From NCBI RefSeq assembly GCF_900095285.1, contig NZ_LT607734.1:1674001-1738000 (forward strand): 64,000 nucleotides of DNA, given 5' to 3'. The notes beneath the pieces were generated by a model. That model ran no database searches. It was not told where the DNA came from and was given only the letters and a program-made list of their open reading frames with translations. Shown here piece after piece: positions 55,473 through 63,417 of this stretch (positions are counted from its first letter, which is position 1; every line of letters starts with the position of its first letter). The stretch comes from Fusobacterium gastrosuis (GTDB taxonomy: Bacteria > Fusobacteriota > Fusobacteriia > Fusobacteriales > Fusobacteriaceae). The translations under genes were made by a program, and so were the position numbers.

Positions 55473-55768
55473 TATATTAATGCTCCTAGAATGATTTGAT
55501 TCTTTTTAGAATCTACAACTATATTTCCCTCAGTTAAATCTTTAAAAATGAATCTAGCTTCATTGTTAGGTAAATCAGTTATGCTTAGATTGACCTTGTC
55601 CAATCCTCTTAATGTTGCTATCAGATCTCTTATGAACGATTTAGTGATTTTAAAATTATTCTTTCTAGCTCTATGTAAAGCAGTACTTCTTACCTTTCTT
55701 AAATTTGCTATTTCCATTTTATTCAATATCTCATCTAATTTCTTTATAAATCTATTTACGGTTATCAT
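55472..55768 (-). CDS. hypothetical protein, 98 residues
   Basis: MITVNRFIKKLDEILNKMEI, then a basic stretch RKVRSTALHRARKNNFKITK, and an acidic-to-hydrophobic C terminus NEARFIFKDLTEGNIVVD. The basic helix would suit nucleic-acid binding. It lies 4 nt after the Rad52-like gene and overlaps the next gene by one base. Not recognised. Confidence 0.65.
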   Translation of the reverse strand: MITVNRFIKKLDEILNKMEIANLRKVRSTALHRARKNNFKITKSFIRDLIATLRGLDKVNLSITDLPNNEARFIFKDLTEGNIVVDSKKNQIILGALI

Positions 55769-55772
55769 ATTA

Positions 55773-56390
55773 TTAAGCCCCTTTCTTTAACAATTCTTTA
55801 CACTCTTTTAATATATTTTCATCTTTACTTTTATCAATTAAATAATCTATGTATTTACTATCTTTTGAAAATATTTCTTTTATACTTCTTCCTTTATACT
55901 TTCCAAAATTTAGAATAATACTCTTTGTGTTTGTGCTATCTATTTTTTCTTCTATGTTATTTTCTTTTAATTCTAGTTTAGGTTCTTCAACAAAAACATA
56001 GCCATTTCCTTGCGGCTTTATTGGATACCATTTACTCTTTGCATTATATAAATATCTTCCGATTCCAAATCCTGAAGCAGCTACTCTTTTAAAAGCATTG
56101 GATATGCCACCTTTAATTGATTCAAAATCTGTTATATTAGCTCCATCTTCTTTAGATACCCATTCTCCATTTATAAAAATAGAGAGAGTACAGATAAAAC
56201 CACCTGTAATCTCCCTATATGCTACTTTCCACTTATCCATTCCAACTACTTCATCTAACCTTGTCTGTATAGCTCTTGCCTGTACATATGCTAGTGCTAG
56301 CCCCATTGTTCTATCTTTATTAGTAGAACCTATTCTAAACTCTAAGTCCTCTTCTGAAAATTTTTCTTTTAATTTTTCCAATAACTCCAT
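55773..56390 (-). CDS. Rad52/Rad22-type single-strand annealing protein
   Basis: 205 residues. The N-terminal two thirds match phage Rad52-like (Sak-type) annealing proteins: AYVQARAIQTRLDEVVGMDKW, VAYREITGGFICTLSIFING, KEDGANITDFESIKGGISNAFKRVAASGFGIGRYLY. The C-terminal ~50 residues contain LNFGKYKGRSIKEIFSKDSKYIDYLI, the small module ('FGKYKGk.i.ei...DpkYl.WL') found at the end of exonuclease- and annealase-type proteins. Role: annealing of complementary strands during element replication or recombination. It is in a phage-like operon downstream of Gp157 and DUF960 genes. Confidence 0.88.
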   Translation of the reverse strand: MELLEKLKEKFSEEDLEFRIGSTNKDRTMGLALAYVQARAIQTRLDEVVGMDKWKVAYREITGGFICTLSIFINGEWVSKEDGANITDFESIKGGISNAFKRVAASGFGIGRYLYNAKSKWYPIKPQGNGYVFVEEPKLELKENNIEEKIDSTNTKSIILNFGKYKGRSIKEIFSKDSKYIDYLIDKSKDENILKECKELLKKGA

Positions 56391-56406
56391 TTAATCACTT
56401 CCTCTT

Positions 56407-56691
56407 TTAATACTCTTCTGGGAATAATATTGTCCAACATCTACCAATCTCCTTATCATAATTCTCTATCGCCCATACTTTTATATTTTCTTTAAATTTA
56501 CACATTAATTTATATGTATTTACTTTTTCAGGAACTTCTTGTGAATTTATAAGCTGATCTTCCTTTATTTCAAAAATTTGTAAGTAATCGGTATTGGTTA
56601 TATCTTTTTTTCTAAGTATAGCAATTATTTTTTCTAATAAATATTTATTTAACTCAACAGCAACTCTTTGTGTTACGATAATTTGTGACAT
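56407..56691 (-). CDS. DUF960-like phage protein, 94 residues
   Basis: MSQIIVTQRVAVELNKYLLE, then TNTDYLQIFEIKEDQLINSQ and KVWAIENYDKEIGRCWTILF. The 'DYLQIFE ... SQEVPE ... WAIENYD...TILFPEEY' layout matches what I know of the DUF960 family of phage and element proteins. ATG used has GGAG 7 nt upstream; an upstream in-frame TTG overlaps the site. Function unknown. Confidence 0.65.
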   Translation of the reverse strand: MSQIIVTQRVAVELNKYLLEKIIAILRKKDITNTDYLQIFEIKEDQLINSQEVPEKVNTYKLMCKFKENIKVWAIENYDKEIGRCWTILFPEEY

Positions 56692-56812
56692 ATTCAACTC
56701 CTTTATTTATAAGCGTTTATAGGCATATTTAAGAACTTTTATATTTTTAATACTTTATTGTATGTACAAAAGCTTTAAAACTATATATAAGCCGTATAAA
56801 TAGCTATAACCC

Positions 56813-57307
56813 CTATCTTATTTGTAATGAATAACTTTCTACTAGCCTAGCTCCATTGATTTCTCCAAATTGCTTAATATAATTGGCAATTCCTACTTTA
56901 TCACAACTCTTTTCAATCTTGGTTTTTATAAATTCTTCTGGGATTAGGTTTTCATTTATAATATCTACTTTAGTATCTCTTCTTAGTCCATAGCTTCCTA
57001 TGTCAGTAGTAATTTTCTTTTCATCTAGTTCAAGCATAATATTTACAAGATATGTTTTTAATTTTTTAAGTTTACTATCTTTGCTTTTCTTAAGAGCTTC
57101 CAATCGTTCAAGTTCATTTACCACAGCTTCTTTTTCTAATGTTAAATTTCTTAAATATTTTAATAAGCTATCACTTTTATTTTTTAATTCTACTTTTAAG
57201 AAATCTAACATTTCTAAACAGTTTTCTTTTGCTAATTCATCTTCGCTGGTTTCTAATAGAATATCTAGTGTTTCTAGTATTTCATCTTTGATTTCATACA
57301 GTTTCAT
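56813..57307 (-). CDS. siphovirus Gp157-type protein
   Basis: 164 residues of the phage Gp157 family (PF05565). MKLYEIKDEILETLDILLET, a coiled-coil core (KLKKLKTYLVNIMLELDEKK), then ITTDIGSYGLRRDTKVDII and IPEEFIKTKIEKSCDKVGIAN, the typical C-terminal half. Such genes sit beside annealases and SSB genes in phage early operons and are suspected to assist replication. ATG has GGAGGAAG 6 nt upstream and lies inside the end of a 34-codon ORF. Confidence 0.88.
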   Translation of the reverse strand: MKLYEIKDEILETLDILLETSEDELAKENCLEMLDFLKVELKNKSDSLLKYLRNLTLEKEAVVNELERLEALKKSKDSKLKKLKTYLVNIMLELDEKKITTDIGSYGLRRDTKVDIINENLIPEEFIKTKIEKSCDKVGIANYIKQFGEINGARLVESYSLQIR

Positions 57308-57398
57308 TTTCTTCCTCCTCATCTTCTTTTAAAAATCTGTCAATAAATTTTATTGTACTGCCTATAATAACTAGTATTCCTCCAATAATTCTTAACAC
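57294..57398 (-). CDS. tiny single-span membrane protein, 34 residues
   Basis: GTG start with a consensus AGGAGG 7 nt upstream: MLRIIGGILVIIGSTIKFID followed by RFLKEDEEEENETV. One hydrophobic helix (RIIGGILVIIGSTIKFI) and an acidic tail. The tail codons overlap the ribosome site and start of the Gp157 gene, so translation of the two is coupled. Not recognised; could be a leader peptide. Confidence 0.55.
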   Translation of the reverse strand: MLRIIGGILVIIGSTIKFIDRFLKEDEEEENETV

Positions 57399-57416
57399 AT
57401 ATACACCTCCTTTAAA

Positions 57417-57453
57417 TAAAACAACCAGTCTTTTATAAGACTGGTTGTTTTAT
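57417..57453. terminator. strong symmetrical hairpin terminator
   Basis: AAAACAACCAGTCTT / AAGACTGGTTGTTTT with a short loop, 50 nt after the stop of the 490-residue gene on the minus strand. It lies only 20 nt before the tiny ORF starting the Gp157 operon, so it could also act as an attenuator for that operon. Confidence 0.85.
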
Positions 57454-57501
57454 GTTATATAGTTTTTTCTATATACTTTAGTATATGTAATTAATTATTT
57501 T

Positions 57502-58974
57502 CTAATAATTTGTAACAGAGAACATATTTTTTATTAAAAATATTCTTATATCTCTATTTATAAAATTTTCATAGTTTCTTTCATCAAAAGTAAAATTTGG
57601 AGGATTTATAGAGATTAAAATAATTTTTTCTTCATTATTTTCTTTTATTCTCTCAAAAACCCCTACAAAATAGTTCCAAGGATTACTATACATATATTGA
57701 ATACAAATAAATCTAACAAATGTCTTTTGTGGAAAAACAAGATTATTATTTCTACCTACTTCTACATCTATAGAAAATTCACTCAAGTCTATAGGAAGGG
57801 AAATCTGCGAAAGATAAGAAAACTCAAAACTTTCAAATACATCAAAATTTATCGAGTCTAAACTAGCATTTATATAAGAATTAAGTTCATTGTAATTATT
57901 AAAATAAGCATAAACTTCTTTCATGTCTTGAGTAGGTGTTTCACTTGAAGAAGTTGTTAAATACGAAACTATAAAGTCCATTGTTGGATTTCTTTTTCTA
58001 TTTAGTACCAAACTCATTTTCATTCTATTTCCACTATTTAAATTATAAAACTCATTTTTTAAACTAGTATTATTTTTTAATTTAGTTTTTAACTTATGAA
58101 ATACCAATTCCGATCTTCTAATGATCGAAGCCATATATAGAATTTCATTATAATTATTTAAAGAAAGTATTTTTTCATATTCATTTCTTAACAATTTAAT
58201 AGATTTTTCAAAAAGAGTAGAGTAGTTTTCTTTCTCAAAATCTTCATTATTACTAATATGTTGCACCTTTTTATCAGCAGTTAAAGAAAGAGCAGCAATA
58301 GCTTTAGTTATGGTTTTATCTAGATTTAGATTATCATCTTCTGGATAAATTAATTTAGTTTTGACTTCTTCTAATTTTAATCTCAAATTTTCAAATTCTA
58401 TTTCTTTTTGTTGTTTAAGAATTTCAATTTCTTTATAAAGTACATTTATTGCTATTATAAGATATTCTAAATATATTAAAATAATAAACCTATCTTGTAT
58501 TATGACTTGATTTATTTCTTTGATGAACTTATTTATAGTTTCTATTTTTTTTACAATCCCATCACTAATTCTAAAAGAAATATAAAATTTTTTTAATTTT
58601 TCAAAATTTACACCACCAAAATATTCAACTGGTTCAGGATAAAATGGAGGAAGTTTATAAAAAAATTCTTTTTTATTTCTTATAAAAATATCTTCAGGTA
58701 TTTGAAAAATTAAAAATAAACTGTTATAAAATCTCGTAAATTCAGAATAAATTCTTTGTAAAATATTTTGATTTTCAGTAAATATATTCCAATTTGAATC
58801 GAATTGATAGCTTTGAAAAATATCAATTTTTATTTGAAATGCATTGTTAGAATTTAATTCTAAGGCCAATGCACCTTTCAAAAATTTTTTTATTTCAAAA
58901 GAAATTGGAATTTCAAAATTTACGGATGGATTTGATGGATCATATAAATTAGTAGCTTTTATGTAAAGTTTCAT
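57502..58974 (-). CDS. hypothetical protein, 490 residues, beside BrxL-like ATPase
   Basis: Not recognised. N-terminal ~150 residues are beta-rich and aromatic (MKLYIKATNLYDPSNPSVNF, LPPFYPEPVEYFGGVNF). A long helical/coiled-coil centre follows (~150-330, LYKEIEILKQQKEIEFENLRLKLEEVKTKL region), then a C-terminal beta-rich domain with ILISINPPNFTFDERNYENF and VRFICIQYMYSNPWNYFVGVF. No signal peptide or membrane segment, no nuclease motif found. It is divergently transcribed from the 117-residue/BrxL-like operon over a 236-bp control region, a typical arrangement for a functional module. Coding is supported by length, ATG and GAAG site. Confidence 0.75.
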   Translation of the reverse strand: MKLYIKATNLYDPSNPSVNFEIPISFEIKKFLKGALALELNSNNAFQIKIDIFQSYQFDSNWNIFTENQNILQRIYSEFTRFYNSLFLIFQIPEDIFIRNKKEFFYKLPPFYPEPVEYFGGVNFEKLKKFYISFRISDGIVKKIETINKFIKEINQVIIQDRFIILIYLEYLIIAINVLYKEIEILKQQKEIEFENLRLKLEEVKTKLIYPEDDNLNLDKTITKAIAALSLTADKKVQHISNNEDFEKENYSTLFEKSIKLLRNEYEKILSLNNYNEILYMASIIRRSELVFHKLKTKLKNNTSLKNEFYNLNSGNRMKMSLVLNRKRNPTMDFIVSYLTTSSSETPTQDMKEVYAYFNNYNELNSYINASLDSINFDVFESFEFSYLSQISLPIDLSEFSIDVEVGRNNNLVFPQKTFVRFICIQYMYSNPWNYFVGVFERIKENNEEKIILISINPPNFTFDERNYENFINRDIRIFLIKNMFSVTNY

Positions 58975-59024
58975 ACTTCTCCTTTTAAATTATTCTATAA
59001 TATTTTAATTAAAAAATTAAAATA

Positions 59025-59053
59025 TTGACGTATATAAAAACGTATGCTAAAAT
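59025..59053 (+). promoter_or_regulatory. promoter of the BrxL-like operon
   Basis: TTGACG, 17-nt spacer, TAAAAT preceded by TGC (extended -10). The spacer contains direct repeats ACGTAT at 59028 and 59040, 12 nt apart, a possible operator. Confidence 0.8.
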
Positions 59054-59054
59054 A

Positions 59055-59097
59055 ATTTTTATAAAAGTAAACATAAAGTTTACATTTTTATAAAAAT
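59055..59097 (+). other. inverted repeat at the predicted 5' end of the BrxL-like operon transcript
   Basis: ATTTTTATAAAAGTAAAC pairs with GTTTACATTTTTATAAAAAT around an ATAAA loop, with a 2-nt bulge. It starts right after the -10 element, so the transcript begins within it. Candidate operator or 5' stabilising hairpin; the following 110 nt to the first gene hold nothing else visible except a GGAGG ribosome site. Confidence 0.65.
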
Positions 59098-59210
59098 TAT
59101 TATTTTTTTATAAAAAATATATTTTTATTGCATTTATATGCAATTATTATATATTAAATTCATAAAAAAATCAACTAAAAATAGCTAAATAAAAAAGGAG
59201 GTGAATTTAT

Positions 59211-59564
59211 ATGACCCAATTTTACAATAACACTATCGTATTACATACTAACAGCATTAACATTAAAACAACCGAAAAAAATTTATTGGATGCTTTAAAT
59301 GAAAATATGTTAAATGTGTATACAGCAGATAAGTATCTTTTATTAAGTAATAACTATCTTAATAAAATCCCATATGATATCCACGAAAGTTCTTTGTTTT
59401 ATGGAGATAATGGAATTATATGCATTAAAGATGTTTATAATATTTTTGATTTAGAAGTCGATAGTATTTTGATACATCAATTAAGTTTAGAAAATAATAA
59501 TTTAGAAAATATTTATTTAAAGAAAGGAGAGAAAGAAAAGTGGAAAATTTTAAATTTAAATTAA
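59211..59564 (+). CDS. hypothetical protein, 117 residues, leading the BrxL-like operon
   Basis: MTQFYNNTIVLHTNSINIKT, then KYLLLSNNYLNKIPYDIHES and FYGDNGIICIKDVYNIFDLE. Soluble, no known motif. AAGGAGGTG lies 8 nt before the ATG, the best ribosome site in the element. The end overlaps the start of the AAA+ gene by 25 nt, so it is coupled to it. Not recognised; may be a small regulator or partner of the ATPase. Confidence 0.7.
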   Translation: MTQFYNNTIVLHTNSINIKTTEKNLLDALNENMLNVYTADKYLLLSNNYLNKIPYDIHESSLFYGDNGIICIKDVYNIFDLEVDSILIHQLSLENNNLENIYLKKGEKEKWKILNLN

Positions 59565-61279
59565 AAAACAAAAATTTTTTTGAAAAAGTTAAACTTATTA
59601 AAAGAAGTGGAAATCTAACCGAAAATCATACTACATATGCTACAATTTTATTCTTTATGAAATTAATAGCATTAACTGAAAAAAATGTTCTTTGTGTAAA
59701 CTTTGGAGATCCTGATACTGGAAAGTCCTATATTAGCGAAAAATTTTTAGGTGCAAAAAAATTTCAAGAGTTTCCTACTCCTGCTAGACTTAGAGGCTCT
59801 AGTAAAGAAGGATATGATGCAGCTTTAAATGAGAGTATAATTGTAATTGAGGAAATTGGAGATAATCATGCCAATATATCAGAGGGAATTGGATTAATAA
59901 AAGAAGCTTTAAGTTCAAAGAATTTTTTAGAAAATAATAAGGATTCCAGAAAAACTGAAACTAGTTTTATTTTTAATCTAAACGACCAAAAAAAAGTGAC
60001 ACATCTCAATGATATAGATTTTGAAAATGTTTTTAAATGTCTGCCCTCATCTATGAATGAAGATGGTTTAAAAGATCGAATTCATCTTTTTTTAGGACAT
60101 TACAAAGCTGTTCTTGGCGAATCTAAATATTTAGTAGAAACTGAATATTTTATAGAATTTAAAGAATTTTTAAAAAATTTAAGAAATGTTGATATTCCAA
60201 TTTTTATAAAAGAAAACTTAAGTTCTAGAGAAAGTGAAAATTTATTAAAAGTTAAAAAAGGTTTTATAAAAATTCTATACTCTAATGACGAAGTTGAAAA
60301 TATTCCCAATTATGTAGAGCAAGGAATAGAAGAAATTTCAAAATACTTTAATTATAAATTAAATAAGAGAGGAAATAAACTATTAACACTAAAATCTGCT
60401 AGACTTATAGCAGAAATTTCTGGAGTAGAAACTACCGATGAAAGTAAATTCTACATTTTAGAAGAAAATAGGTTTTTACAAGTTGATAAAAATATAGCTA
60501 GAATAATAGCCATTGATGAATCTGCAAAAAAAGAAAACGAACATACTTTACTACTTCAAAAGGAAAAGCCTAACTTATTTTTCAAATTCTTAAAGGATAT
60601 CAATAATTGTCAAATAATAGAATTTGAAATAGAAGATAGCTTCATTAACATCAATGATTTTAATTATGATGACAGTATGTTTGAATTAGCTAGTTTAAGG
60701 TATAAAAAAGAAAAAGAACAACATCTAAAAAAAATTCAAGTGGTTTTAATAGAACAATTTAGTAGTTTTATTTTAAATAGTTATTATAATTTTTATCCCA
60801 AATTAAACATTGCTGAAAAATTGAAAAACATTCTATGTATAATTCAAAATATTATAGAATTTGATAAAGCACTTAACGATATAAAGAAGAATTCTTTTAA
60901 AAATCATATTAATTTTTTTCTAATACCTTGGATAAATAATCTACTAGTTATGAACTTAAATCAACATGTATCAAATCCTTTCATTGATTTTGATTTTACT
61001 AACTATTTTTTTGAAAAAAATTTAATTATTATTTTTAAAAATATTTTTTCAACTAATCAAGATGAATTTTCCAACTTTATTTTAAGAGGTTTAAATTTAA
61101 TTGAGGAAGTTAATACTCCAGTAAAATATAAATTAAATAAAAAAAATATTATTAGTGATTCCATAAAAAAAATTAACAAAACAAAGATTGAAAAAGCACT
61201 AGGTAAAAAGATTGAAAAAAATTTTATGTACTATGCACATCAGACTACATTTAATCCTAAGTTAATTGTAGCTTATTAA
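59540..61279 (+). CDS. BrxL-like (Lon-related) AAA+ ATPase
   Basis: 579 residues, GTG start 9 nt after GGAGA. An AAA+ core occupies ~50-190: Walker A NFGDPDTGKSYISEKF, Walker B IIVIEEIGD, a helix IGLIKEALSSKNFLEN, sensor TSFIFNLND, and arginine motif EDGLKDRIHLFLGHYK. The order and spacing match BrxL (GPRxTGKS, VFDEI, IMKDYMESGxF, FAGNLD, FLDRIHAYLPGW) as I remember it. The remaining ~390 residues are helical and show no Lon-type catalytic Ser/Lys dyad that I can see. BrxL acts in BREX anti-phage defence as a DNA-binding AAA+ ring; no other BREX gene (methylase, PglZ, BrxC) is nearby. Function here is open. Confidence 0.65.
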   Translation: MENFKFKLKNKNFFEKVKLIKRSGNLTENHTTYATILFFMKLIALTEKNVLCVNFGDPDTGKSYISEKFLGAKKFQEFPTPARLRGSSKEGYDAALNESIIVIEEIGDNHANISEGIGLIKEALSSKNFLENNKDSRKTETSFIFNLNDQKKVTHLNDIDFENVFKCLPSSMNEDGLKDRIHLFLGHYKAVLGESKYLVETEYFIEFKEFLKNLRNVDIPIFIKENLSSRESENLLKVKKGFIKILYSNDEVENIPNYVEQGIEEISKYFNYKLNKRGNKLLTLKSARLIAEISGVETTDESKFYILEENRFLQVDKNIARIIAIDESAKKENEHTLLLQKEKPNLFFKFLKDINNCQIIEFEIEDSFININDFNYDDSMFELASLRYKKEKEQHLKKIQVVLIEQFSSFILNSYYNFYPKLNIAEKLKNILCIIQNIIEFDKALNDIKKNSFKNHINFFLIPWINNLLVMNLNQHVSNPFIDFDFTNYFFEKNLIIIFKNIFSTNQDEFSNFILRGLNLIEEVNTPVKYKLNKKNIISDSIKKINKTKIEKALGKKIEKNFMYYAHQTTFNPKLIVAY

Positions 61280-61478
61280 ATATATAATAACATATTCTAT
61301 TATTGAGAGGAGGAAAGTAAAATATTTTTTAGCAAACAGAAATATAAAAAACCTAATTAAATATATAGATTTAACTAGGTTATTTGTATGAATACCAAAG
61401 AAGATATTCATTATCTCATAAATAAAGTATAGCACTTCTTTGGTATTTTTCAAAATAAAATTTATTAAGGGAGGCTCT
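61280..61478 (+). terminator. two hairpins after the BrxL-like gene
   Basis: First 61350-61381: AACCTA / TAGGTT then TTAAAT / ATTTAA with an A-C mismatch. Second 61391-61447: a perfect 13-bp stem AATACCAAAGAAG / CTTCTTTGGTATT enclosing a 31-nt loop and followed by TTT. Together they should end the BrxL-like transcript. The long loop is unusual for a terminator. No gene in this gap. Confidence 0.65.
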
Positions 61479-61583
61479 ATGCAAAAAATAAAACTATTAA
61501 ACAAAAGAAAAAAACTTTATCTAAAAACTTCAAACTACTCTATCTTTTTAGACTGTAAAATAAAAGGGAAAGTTATACTATGA
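61479..61583 (+). CDS. tiny basic ORF before the recombinase, 34 residues
   Basis: GGGAGG 4 nt before the ATG; MQKIKLLNKRKKLYLKTSNY then SIFLDCKIKGKVIL. Strongly basic. Its stop overlaps the next tiny ORF by ATGA. Could be a recombination directionality factor (these are small and basic) or a leader peptide; both are guesses. Confidence 0.45.
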   Translation: MQKIKLLNKRKKLYLKTSNYSIFLDCKIKGKVIL

Positions 61584-61675
61584 TACATAAAGAAACAATA
61601 CTTCAACTACTAACAGAACTAAAAGCAAAACAGCTTAGGAGGTCTAAAAATGGCGACAGCACTAATATACGCTAG
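61580..61675 (+). CDS. tiny ORF overlapping the recombinase start, 31 residues
   Basis: MIHKETILQLLTELKAKQLR then RSKNGDSTNIR. It starts in the stop of the previous tiny ORF and overlaps the recombinase gene by 26 nt, and its codons contain the recombinase ribosome site AGGAGG, so it would couple translation. The predicted single helix is basic. Weak support beyond position. Confidence 0.35.
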   Translation: MIHKETILQLLTELKAKQLRRSKNGDSTNIR

Positions 61676-63032
61676 AGTATCAACTACTATGCAAGATGAG
61701 AAGGAAAGTTTAACATTCCAAAAGAAAAAATGTGAAGATTTCTGTAGAGTAAAAGGATTTGAGATTTATAAAACCCTTGAAGATGTAGAAAGTGGAGCTA
61801 ATGATGAAAGAGATGGTTTTATAGAATTACAGAAAGAAATTGATAATAAAACTTTTGATGTTTTAATCGTTTATGAGAGCAGTAGAATCTCAAGAAAAAC
61901 CATTACAATGTTAAATTTTGTTCTAAGATTAGAAAGTAAATCTATCAAATTTATTTCTATCTCTCAACCAGAATTGGATACAACAACCCCAACTGGTATG
62001 CTATTCTTCCAGATTCAAGCGAGTCTGGGAGAATACGAGAGAAAACAAATATCATCAAGAGTAAAATCTAGTAAGCTACAAAGAGCCAAAGACGGTCTAT
62101 GGCAAGGTGGAACTATTCCTATAGGTTATAAAAGAAAAGGAAAATCTATTGAAATTGATGAAGAACAAGCTAACATAGTTAGATCAATGTTTTTTCATTT
62201 TCTATCAACTGGTTCCTTAAGAGAAACATCTAAAATATTTAACAGAAAAATATCTTCTCTTCGTTGGATATTAACCAACCCTTTTTATTTAGGTAAACTT
62301 GGTTACGGAAAGAAAGAGAAAAATATTAATACTGGTGAAATAACTATTAATAAAAACTTTAATGTCTATGAAGGGAAACATGAAGCCATAATATCACAAG
62401 ATATATTTAATAAAGTTGAAAAACTATTACATACCCCAATAAAATATCGTTATACAGAAAATAAATTATTATTTACTGGGCTTATTCATTGTCATTGTGG
62501 TGAAGGAAAACTATATAAAAAATCACAGATTGATAAAAATACTATTAGGACTTACTATTCTTGTGATAAATGTAAGAAAAGTATTTCATATAAGAGATTA
62601 GAAACTGCAATAATTGAGCAGCTTCTTTCAATGAAAGAACTAGAAGAATTAAATGAGGTGAAAATTGACGAAAATTTATTAAGGAAATTAACTTCATTAG
62701 AAGCAAATTTTGAAAAATTGGGTGAGAATAGAAAGAAGATGATTGATGCCTATTCTAAAGATATTATTTCAGCTAAAGAATTTGAAGATGAAATTGAAAA
62801 AATCAAAATTAGTAAAATTAGTTTAGAAAAAGAAATTCAAATTATAAAGGTTGCAATAGAAGATAGTAAGGTATCTGAAAACCATAACAATAATCTTTTG
62901 CTTCTCAAAGAAGTTATAGAAAATATTGAAGATAAGGATAGAATGGAATTACATAAAATTTTTAAATTATTAATAAAAAAAATAGTTCTTATATCAAAAG
63001 AACCATTAGAACTATCTATTTATTTATTATAA
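61650..63032 (+). CDS. large serine recombinase (element integrase)
   Basis: 460 residues. Resolvase catalytic domain 1-145: ALIYARVSTTMQDEKES with nucleophile Ser11, VYESSRISRK, SLGEYERKQISSRVKSS. Recombinase domain ~150-270: GTIPIGYKRKGKSIEIDEEQ, SSLRWILTNPFYLGKLGYG. Zinc ribbon with HCHCGEGKLY ... YSCDKCKKS, and a C-terminal coiled coil (~330-440), as in transposon/phage integrases. AGGAGG 7 nt before the ATG. It ends 7 nt before the repeat at tRNA-Leu, so it lies at the extreme edge of the element it should integrate. Large serine integrases usually target protein genes; a tRNA target is less common. Confidence 0.93.
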   Translation: MATALIYARVSTTMQDEKESLTFQKKKCEDFCRVKGFEIYKTLEDVESGANDERDGFIELQKEIDNKTFDVLIVYESSRISRKTITMLNFVLRLESKSIKFISISQPELDTTTPTGMLFFQIQASLGEYERKQISSRVKSSKLQRAKDGLWQGGTIPIGYKRKGKSIEIDEEQANIVRSMFFHFLSTGSLRETSKIFNRKISSLRWILTNPFYLGKLGYGKKEKNINTGEITINKNFNVYEGKHEAIISQDIFNKVEKLLHTPIKYRYTENKLLFTGLIHCHCGEGKLYKKSQIDKNTIRTYYSCDKCKKSISYKRLETAIIEQLLSMKELEELNEVKIDENLLRKLTSLEANFEKLGENRKKMIDAYSKDIISAKEFEDEIEKIKISKISLEKEIQIIKVAIEDSKVSENHNNNLLLLKEVIENIEDKDRMELHKIFKLLIKKIVLISKEPLELSIYLL

Positions 63033-63038
63033 CACTCA

Positions 63039-63083
63039 TAAAATCAATCGTTAACCTCAGTGAGTATAAGTATGGTGCGGAGA
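63039..63083. repeat. right copy of tRNA-Leu 3' end and flank (candidate att site)
   Basis: Aligns gap-free with 44379-44423 (35 of 45 identical). It covers 34 nt between the recombinase stop and tRNA-Leu, plus the last 11 nt of the tRNA. In the integration model this copy came with the element and restored the tRNA gene. Confidence 0.5.
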
Positions 63084-63156
63084 GAGAGACTTGAACTCTC
63101 ACGTCTGGGACACTAGATCCTAAGTCTAGCGCGTCTGCCAATTCCGCCATCCCCGC
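63073..63156 (-). tRNA. tRNA-Leu (anticodon TAG)
   Basis: 84 nt with encoded CCA and a long variable arm (class II). Acceptor GCGGGGA / TCTCCGC, anticodon loop CTTAGGA, T-arm GAGAGTTCAAGTCTCTC. Last gene of the tRNA operon and the probable insertion target of the element. Confidence 0.96.
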
Positions 63157-63169
63157 ATATTTAAAAAAA

Positions 63170-63245
<76 letters not shown>

Positions 63246-63251
63246 ATATAA

Positions 63252-63328
63252 TGGCGGGAGTGACGAGGCTCGAACTCGCGACCTCCTGCGTGACAGGCAG
63301 GCGCTCTAACCAACTGAGCTACACCCCC
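63252..63328 (-). tRNA. tRNA-Asp (anticodon GTC)
   Basis: 77 nt with CCA. Anticodon stem CCTGC / GCAGG with loop CTGTCAC; T-arm GCGAGTTCGAGCCTCGT; acceptor starts GGGGGTG. Confidence 0.95.
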
Positions 63329-63337
63329 AAAGATAAA

Positions 63338-63413
63338 TGGTGGTCACAACAGGACTTGAACCTGTGACCCCCTGCTTGTAAGGCAGGTGCTCTCCCAACT
63401 GAGCTATGCGACC
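63338..63413 (-). tRNA. tRNA-Val (anticodon TAC)
   Basis: 76 nt with CCA. Anticodon stem CCTGC / GCAGG with loop CTTACAA; T-arm CACAGGTTCAAGTCCTGTT. Confidence 0.96.
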
Positions 63414-63417
63414 AAAG

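Noticed and set aside
61262..61504. An 80-residue ORF on the minus strand after the BrxL-like gene.
   Set aside because: It is antisense to the hairpin region and end of the BrxL-like gene, lacks a ribosome site, and its composition follows the A/T-rich terminator.
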